From: Phyllostachys edulis
Lineage: Eukaryota; Streptophyta; Magnoliopsida; Poales; Poaceae
Length of the DNA stretch: 64,000 bases
Reading direction: 5' to 3'
Assembly: GCA_036346405.1 (NCBI GenBank)
Contig: CM070563.1
Coordinates: 25,295,600-25,359,599 of the forward strand
Part shown: one piece after another, positions 58,214 through 64,000 of the stretch
How the letters are laid out: the number at the start of each line of letters is the position of its first letter
Numbering within the stretch: position 1 is the stretch's first letter
Translations under genes and position numbers: made by a program
Notes under the pieces: model-generated
Told to the model about the DNA's origin: nothing
Seen by the model: only the letters and a program-made list of their open reading frames with translations
Database searches by the model: none

Positions 58214-60730
58214 CTAGGCGTTTTGGTCGCCGGCGGTGTGCTGCTCAAGTGGCTGACGAGTAATGCCTGCATGAGTGCAGAAGGCCCAGAGGCAAGTGAT
58301 GAGGTCGCCACCTGAGGAGGCCAATGCCTTGGCATGGCCTTGCACATCGTTGGACGGGGCCAAGTAGATGAGCAACTGGACCCAGAACTCAGCCAGATCC
58401 TTCCATACATGAGCCTCACTCCTTTCTGCTTCCACTTGCTTGAGCTCACCAAACAGCTTCACACCATCCCGCGTCGTTGGGTCTTCCAGATACTCCTTGC
58501 TGCGAATCTTGTCTACAAGTGTTTTCCTGCAGCGATGGATTGGTGTGTATATTGTGCCGCAGCATTGCTCCGACACATGCTCCAGGCAGCTCCTCATATC
58601 CTCGTACCTATCACACACCCATGTCTCATCATCAGGCAGCAAACCGGGTGTGTGCGCCACCAGGTACATGCAGTACCTTGATAGCACAGTCGCAACAGCC
58701 TTTGGAATTGGGTCGTCTTGCAAGTTCTTCTTGACATCATGGACGATCTCAAAGAGCTCCGTCGCCAGGTGAAACGCCAAGATGATCTCGGTTGAAGTTT
58801 CCCCACAGCTGTCAAGGCCACTCATGTGTGGCAGGCTGATGCAGCCAGTATTCAGATCGATGCTCCTCAAGGACTTCACAATATCTGCCTTGGCTTCAGC
58901 TGCTAGTGCCACCAGAGACGCCCTTGCAGAAAATTTGTCAAATGCCCCGCAGGCGTTAACAATGGATACCTGGTTGATCTTGATATCGGTGTGACTTCGC
59001 CTTAGGAAAAATTTGACTAGACACCGAACTACACGGGATGCCCAAAACCGTGCTGAAATGAGGCAGTAATAAATTAGCCTGCGCAGCACCCCACACTGTT
59101 CGTATGAGCACAGCAGGCGAACCGTATTCCAATTGGAGAAAACATATAAGGTAAAGAACTCACTAGCCTCAATGGCAATGAGGGTGACCACAAGAGACAC
59201 GGTGATGGCGAGGTAGAGGGATGGAAAATGTATGTGGTCGCCGCTGGCCCAGCCCATGGCTATGCAATATAGGTTTGCAGCATCTTTGCTTTTGATTAGT
59301 GTCGCCAAGACGGCAGCAGAGTATATCAGCACAAAGAGCATGGACAAGGCAAAGTTGGAGAAGAAAAGGATTGGTTGGGACATCACCACAGGGGCAGCAT
59401 CCTGGTAGTAGTTCTCGAGGAAGTCGAGCTCTAGCTGAAGAACTTGGAAGGGCCTATGGGCTTTGTCTTTGGGGTCGTCGCCCTCGAGGGTGAGTAGGCC
59501 CTCGAGCATTAGCTTGCGCGCCATGACGGAGCCAACCTCCACCATGGGGTAGTGCTCGAACCGGCGGCGCAGCATCTTGGAAAGAGAGAAAGAGAGGCAT
59601 AAGTTCTCAAGGTACTGCCGCCGCCTTTCGTCGGAGAAGAGCTTTGGGTGCTTGATGGCTAGCTTCCATATATCTCCTACAGTGACCAGCTTTTTGTCGG
59701 AGTCGGAGACGAGCTTTGTTGGGTCAATGAGGACATCGACGTGCTTCTGTTCATTTTGGTCGCCATAAGGGACGTGCTGCTTCTTGTGTTCATTCGGGTG
59801 GCAAGGGACGCACCTTCCCACGCCGTAGCCAAACCCATGGGTGGTCGCTATCTTGAGCGGCGCCTCTTTCCTCGTTAGCCTCTTTTCCTTGTCGGGCACA
59901 AGGATCTCCTCCCCCATCACCGCGTACTTGCAGTTGGTCATGTCTATGGCGGCGGAAGCATCAGCGCTCGAGTGGTTCACCTCCTCCTCATCATCTAAGA
60001 CATGCTGCATGTAGCCTGCAATAAGAAGAGGGTTTCTCGCTGTAAGCCAGGAGCGGCTGGCCAACCATGTGTTGACCCCCGTCTGCACCAGCTTCACCAA
60101 GCTCAGAGACCAGAGGATGGCAAACATGGCCGCCAACCAATGGCTACCTTGCATGTTGGAGTAGATGAGGTAGCCGACCCACAGCAGGCGAGTCACTTGG
60201 TCGGAGTAATCCATCGGTGTGAACCGGCCTATGCCCCTCGAGAAGGAGGAGCCATCGGCCGGCAGCACCATCACGTGAACCTTCTTGCGGATGAGCTCTA
60301 CGAGGAGCATCCACATAATCATCAGGAGAAGGTCCCTCTCCGGACCATGACTACTTTGAGTGTGGGAGAACACATAGGACAGGAGAGGAAGGAACAGCAC
60401 AAAGGTGGAGTTCAGCAAAATGCGCATGATGGGGTAAAGGTTGTACCGACCAAGGAGAAGGCGCAGGTGAAGCGTGTGCCGGCCGACGAATAGGCGCATG
60501 AAGCCTGCGCCGAAGAGGGTGCAGCCGAGGAGTGCCATGAGCACCACCGTGAACGCCATCGCCCTTTGCATCATCACATCTTTTTGGGACTGCGCCGCAG
60601 AGGGTGCAGCCGAGGAGCCCTCCGGCGACATTGTGTAAACCAGATGGGCGCACCATGTCTTGCTATCGTTCTTCAAATCCTCGAGGCTAATCCTATCAAA
60701 GGACAAGCCCATCCTTGTGTATGCGTGCAT
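58214..60730 (-). CDS. DUF4220/DUF594 membrane protein, 838 residues, intact
   Basis: The family is large in grasses and its biochemical role is unknown. This copy is a single open frame starting MHAYTRMGLSFDRISLEDLK. Hydrophobic segments lie at about 57-80, 97-121, 133-147, 178-192, 196-215, 452-480 and 503-530, with a long hydrophilic region (about 240-450) containing an acidic DDEEEVNHSS patch and FGYGVGRCVPCHPNEHKKQH. DUF4220 spans roughly 95-540. The DUF594 domain is at about 755-823 (WKDLAEFWVQLLIYLAPSND, HAKAL, ITCLWAFCTHAGI). Length is normal for the family. I chose the first ATG because unit 1 has the same one and a TATA box lies about 50 bases upstream. No intron is needed. Confidence 0.92.
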   Translation of the reverse strand: MHAYTRMGLSFDRISLEDLKNDSKTWCAHLVYTMSPEGSSAAPSAAQSQKDVMMQRAMAFTVVLMALLGCTLFGAGFMRLFVGRHTLHLRLLLGRYNLYPIMRILLNSTFVLFLPLLSYVFSHTQSSHGPERDLLLMIMWMLLVELIRKKVHVMVLPADGSSFSRGIGRFTPMDYSDQVTRLLWVGYLIYSNMQGSHWLAAMFAILWSLSLVKLVQTGVNTWLASRSWLTARNPLLIAGYMQHVLDDEEEVNHSSADASAAIDMTNCKYAVMGEEILVPDKEKRLTRKEAPLKIATTHGFGYGVGRCVPCHPNEHKKQHVPYGDQNEQKHVDVLIDPTKLVSDSDKKLVTVGDIWKLAIKHPKLFSDERRRQYLENLCLSFSLSKMLRRRFEHYPMVEVGSVMARKLMLEGLLTLEGDDPKDKAHRPFQVLQLELDFLENYYQDAAPVVMSQPILFFSNFALSMLFVLIYSAAVLATLIKSKDAANLYCIAMGWASGDHIHFPSLYLAITVSLVVTLIAIEASEFFTLYVFSNWNTVRLLCSYEQCGVLRRLIYYCLISARFWASRVVRCLVKFFLRRSHTDIKINQVSIVNACGAFDKFSARASLVALAAEAKADIVKSLRSIDLNTGCISLPHMSGLDSCGETSTEIILAFHLATELFEIVHDVKKNLQDDPIPKAVATVLSRYCMYLVAHTPGLLPDDETWVCDRYEDMRSCLEHVSEQCCGTIYTPIHRCRKTLVDKIRSKEYLEDPTTRDGVKLFGELKQVEAERSEAHVWKDLAEFWVQLLIYLAPSNDVQGHAKALASSGGDLITCLWAFCTHAGITRQPLEQHTAGDQNA

Positions 60731-60775
60731 GGTGCGCGCTTAATTGCTCTGGCATGCATGCAAACAACTAGACAT

Positions 60776-60787
60776 GCATATATATAG
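60776..60787 (-). promoter_or_regulatory. TATA box of the DUF4220/DUF594 gene
   Basis: The minus strand reads ctatatatatgc about 50 bases upstream of the ATG, predicting a leader of about 20-25 bases. It is conserved in unit 1 at 27,964-27,975. Confidence 0.55.
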
Positions 60788-60987
60788 GCATAAGCATAGC
60801 AATATCCATCAACAAGATACCTGCTCATTCTTTGCTTGGTAAACAATTCAACGGTGCGATCGCAGTGCCAAGGAAAGTACTTTTTTAAAAGAACTCAACG
60901 GGCGGGACGTACGACTGCCTATTAGAGCCAAGGCAAGTATTGGAACACGATGCGCGCCAACTTCCTAAGCAAAAAAGCTTACCCTTG

Positions 60988-63030
60988 GCATTGCAAAGCT
61001 AGTCCACCGCCGATGCACCATCTTCACTAGCTCTGGCTCCAATTACCGCCGCCGCCACGACGCCAACCGACGTCGCCTACAGCCGAATACGTGCCTGAGC
61101 TCCGTGCTGGGCATCCAGCTCTCTCTCTTTCCCGGCTTCGGCCTAAGCTCCATGATTTGGCCGTCCGAGCCATGTCGCCGCGGGATCCGGCCGTCCCGAG
61201 CCGCGACATGCTGCCACTGCCCATCGACAGATCAAAAGGTAGAGAGACAATGCTGGATGTGAAGGATAGAGTGGACGCTTGCCTCCGTCGGCGACGATGA
61301 CAGTGGCGGCCATGATATGGGACGGCCACGGCGACAGCGGTCAGATCTAGGTCGACATAGCACAGCGAGGTGGTTGGGCTGGCACAGCGTAACATGGTCC
61401 AAAGTCCGTGTGCCAGTGCCGTACTGGCATGGTACGGCCCGGCTGCTAGGTCTAGCCGGGACCAAAGGCATGTGTATTAGAATATGATGCGTGCCTATCT
61501 TCGTAAGCAATGAAAAAGCTACGCACAAATAAAGTTCGCTTCACAAGTGGAAAAATATACAAGATTCATGGAAGTGTATCCTCGGTCCCTCAAACTAGAA
61601 TGTCCGAGGGGAACAGTGATATGCCATTCGACAACTCTGGGCCATTGGATTGAGCATCCAACGGTTCGGATTGGGGTGGATGAATTCTCGCGGGACACTC
61701 CCTATAACCTCAATTTGTTTGCATTGATCTGGAGCATTGATTCTTGCTACAACGGTTGTGATCAAGGCCGTTCAATTGGTGCCTTTAATACATGAAAGCG
61801 GAGGATTCATATGCTACGTGCCTAGCCATTTTCCCAAGGCCGCAGAAAAAGACAAAAGTGTGGAAACCACGTGGCATGGTCATAATATTGGTGTTGAACA
61901 ATTGTCATCGGTATTGAGGAGTTTATGGAGTAAACCCTCAATTTTAGCAAATTGTCAGATTTGTTGTCTGGGTGCTGACTGTCTGATTGGCTTTGCTGAG
62001 CGATCTGACCAGCCAGGGGTGGCGATCAAACCGGCGGAGAGAGCTTTTGAGGAATGAGCACCAAATACTTATGTGGGAGAGTTTGGGGATGTATTTGCAC
62101 TAGGTGTCATTGAAAATGGAGAATGGATACAAAAGTAGATAGAGTTTTGACGAAAAGTGTTTTCTGGAAATGAGAAGTGGTCAGACTAGCCAAGGGCTGG
62201 CGGTCAAACTGGCGGAATGACCAGCCATGGTGGTTCAGGCATAGTAAGGTGTGCTGAATTTTCAGGGTTGGTCCTAGGAGCTTGGGCTTGGTGCATATAT
62301 TTACATTATACTCTTATGGACTAATGTGGATTAAGTTGTGAAGAACTTGGGCCCGGAAATGATTGCTTGGTCTATTGTAGTGTAGACGGCTTGGAGTCAA
62401 CTACGATGAACGGTGAGGGGGACTGGGACTTGGTTAGGAGAACCAAGGCCCAGAATGGTCATGGATGCCAGGTGAGATGGATGGACTCAAGCATGGTGCA
62501 AGATGGATAAGAACCATGAAGGGCAAAGTTTGAGCAAAGATATCTTCTGAGGTTAAGTGATGCATCCGAGAGCGAAGCTTTGAAGGTATGTGTTCTTGCC
62601 TCATCAATTGTGTTCATTGATGATTTTGAGTATCATGCGGTGCTACGTGACGGTTTACTTGTTGGTGATGGTTGTACGACTTCGGAGATACGTCATGGGT
62701 GAGACGGACAGGATCGGGACTAGATTAGGAGAATCAAGGTCCAAAATGATCAAAGTGGCGCCAGAAGATGACCGAGGCTACCAGAGTGATTACAAGCCGA
62801 GAAGACAACAAATCAGAGTGGGAGCTACCGGTGATGTACATGTTGGACAATCATAAAGTGGACTGGGACTAAGCTCGGGGAGGAGCTGAGGTCCAGACCA
62901 GTTAGGGGATTGAAGCCGGTGCAGCCATGGTGTATGGTAAGGCATGCGACGCACCAAGTGACTTGGGCCCGTTTGCAAGATAGGATGGTTCGTGTGAGAG
63001 CCCCCGAGAGATTTAACCTGTAATGCTTAA
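60988..63030. other. Gene-poor flank, no gene recognised
   Basis: Beyond the end of similarity with unit 1. 61,020-61,400 is GC-rich with no recognised frame. 62,000-62,240 has ggcggtcaaactggcgg and ggtcagac words like those of the LTR remnants near 18,000. 62,400-62,980 repeats phrases such as gactgggact and gagaaccaaggcccaga in a slightly altered second form. The 61,547-62,057 frames are short and unsupported. Confidence 0.45.
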
Positions 63031-64000
63031 CCTTCCCAATGGTCCTAGCATCATAAGAGAAATTTCCCGCTCTCAGTGTATTATGTACCTCTCAGGAGCG
63101 GTACACATATACCTTCACAAACAAAAAGCCAAACACAAGTTATTACAATAATAAAATCTTCATAGTGTACAACATAATAAACATACAAGGTTCAGATTTC
63201 ATACATAGGGCCGACTGGCCAAATAGCACAACAAATTACCAAGTTTGCAGCGGAAACACAAGCCATAAAATGGCAGCGAAGAAAAGCCAACCGGCTGCCC
63301 TTACCCACAAGGCAACTGATCGATAAACCACCGAGCTAGTCGTCAACGTCATAGTCAGTCTCACATTGGCCAATCCCTTGGGGATCAACCTCCTCTGTAG
63401 CAAGTGGACAATCCAGTTGGGTACAAAGTTGTACTCGCAAGTCTTACAAACAACAGAATAAGTACATGCATTCAAGTATCAAATGAAGGCTACTACACAA
63501 GGCAATTTTTAGCATAAAGATAATGTTCTTTGCAATAGAGTAATAGGTTGTAAATCAATTTACCAAACCTGTTGTTATTTGTTCAAATAACAGCGAGGCA
63601 ATATTTAGAGACATAATTAACAACCTAGAGGTGCTGCCCACACCAACCACAACAATAGCACGAATTCCCCAATTCGTACCACCCAATGTCAAGTTTTATC
63701 GAAAAATATGAGTCTAACTATTGCAAATCCTAATCCAGTGTGTCTATAACCAAGGACTTGGCTATTCAGATAGATTATAACCTGTAGGGGTGTACAAATT
63801 TACCCACATACGAGACCTCTTCTTTGCCAAGCTATTTAGCACACTTCCTAAGGTGTGCTAGCAGCGCTAAGTCCCACGTGATGTTTTTCGATGAAATGCA
63901 TTAACTATGAGCCACCCTATGGGTGCGAAGACCTCCATGAACCACCCTTGTGTGTGCAGACAGGGCTCCCATGGAGGACTCATACATTGTGTCGGAGTCA
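63031..64000. repeat. LTR-like repeat at right edge
   Basis: 63,740-63,860 (tctataaccaaggacttgg, tttacccacatacgagacc, cctaaggtgtgctagc) resembles 15,760-15,910, and the gccgactggcc part resembles 56,800. It is likely an LTR or internal part of an old retrotransposon continuing outside the window. No gene. Confidence 0.45.

Larger units (their letters stand above)
32512..60987. repeat. Segmental duplication, unit 2
   Basis: Collinear copy of 4,682-28,290. It is longer because it contains a Pack-MULE, two Helitron-type insertions, a solo LTR and a 1.65-kb tandem duplication, and it retains the full 3' half of the DUF4220/DUF594 gene. It lacks unit 1's hAT-like, Stowaway (7,131), LINE and CACTA insertions, and its JAZ upstream region is gone. 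Confidence 0.9.

Noticed and set aside
61547..62057. Two overlapping frames of 82 and 106 residues
   Set aside because: No domain, no splice pattern and no second copy to test conservation. The region looks repeat-derived.

Overview
This is plant nuclear DNA, almost certainly from a grass and most likely rice (Oryza) or a close relative. The reasons are introns with GT/AG borders, GC-rich first exons, a TIFY11-type JAZ sequence, a DUF4220/DUF594 gene (a family expanded in grasses), and a dense load of typical grass transposons (Stowaway, Mutator-like, CACTA, Helitron, copia with the TGTTGG..TATGCCCTAGAGG LTR start). TIFY11 genes are known to cluster on rice chromosome 10; placing the window there is only a guess from memory. 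I see no bacterial-type feature.

The main structure is a tandem segmental duplication. Unit 1 runs from about 4,682 to 28,290 and unit 2 from about 32,512 to 60,987. Each unit holds, in the same order, an AT-rich block, a JAZ (jasmonate repressor) sequence on the minus strand, a GC-rich block, a rearranged copia element, LTR-like sequence, a minus-strand Helitron terminus, a Mutator-like element, and a DUF4220/DUF594 gene on the minus strand. A 4.2-kb spacer separates the units. After duplication each unit gained its own insertions, so the other unit often gives the empty site. Unit 1 gained a hAT-like element with a Mutator-like element nested in it, a Stowaway MITE, a truncated LINE, and a CACTA segment beside a terpene synthase pseudogene. 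Unit 2 gained a chimeric Pack-MULE, a Helitron, a second Helitron-like segment carrying a CDPK fragment, a solo LTR, and a 1.65-kb internal tandem duplication.

Only one gene looks intact: the 838-residue DUF4220/DUF594 protein of unit 2 (58,214-60,730, minus). Its unit 1 partner (26,338-27,918) has a nonsense codon and has lost its C-terminal half through a deletion sealed with locally copied filler DNA. Both JAZ copies are pseudogenes, and both are hit in the same tyrosine codon of the TIFY motif, one by a nonsense change and one by a single-base deletion. Other gene remains are a CDPK (exons with four EF-hands), a terpene synthase lacking its DDxxD motif, a U-box kinase fragment, a GT47 glycosyltransferase fragment, and transposon genes (copia pol, copia gag, LINE C-terminus, CACTA transposase).

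The flanks are a CACTA terminus and a decayed copia element (1-4,681) and a repeat-derived, gene-poor stretch (60,990-64,000). I found no convincing new biological system. The most interesting material is evolutionary: paired gene decay, templated repair, and gene-fragment capture by three transposon classes.
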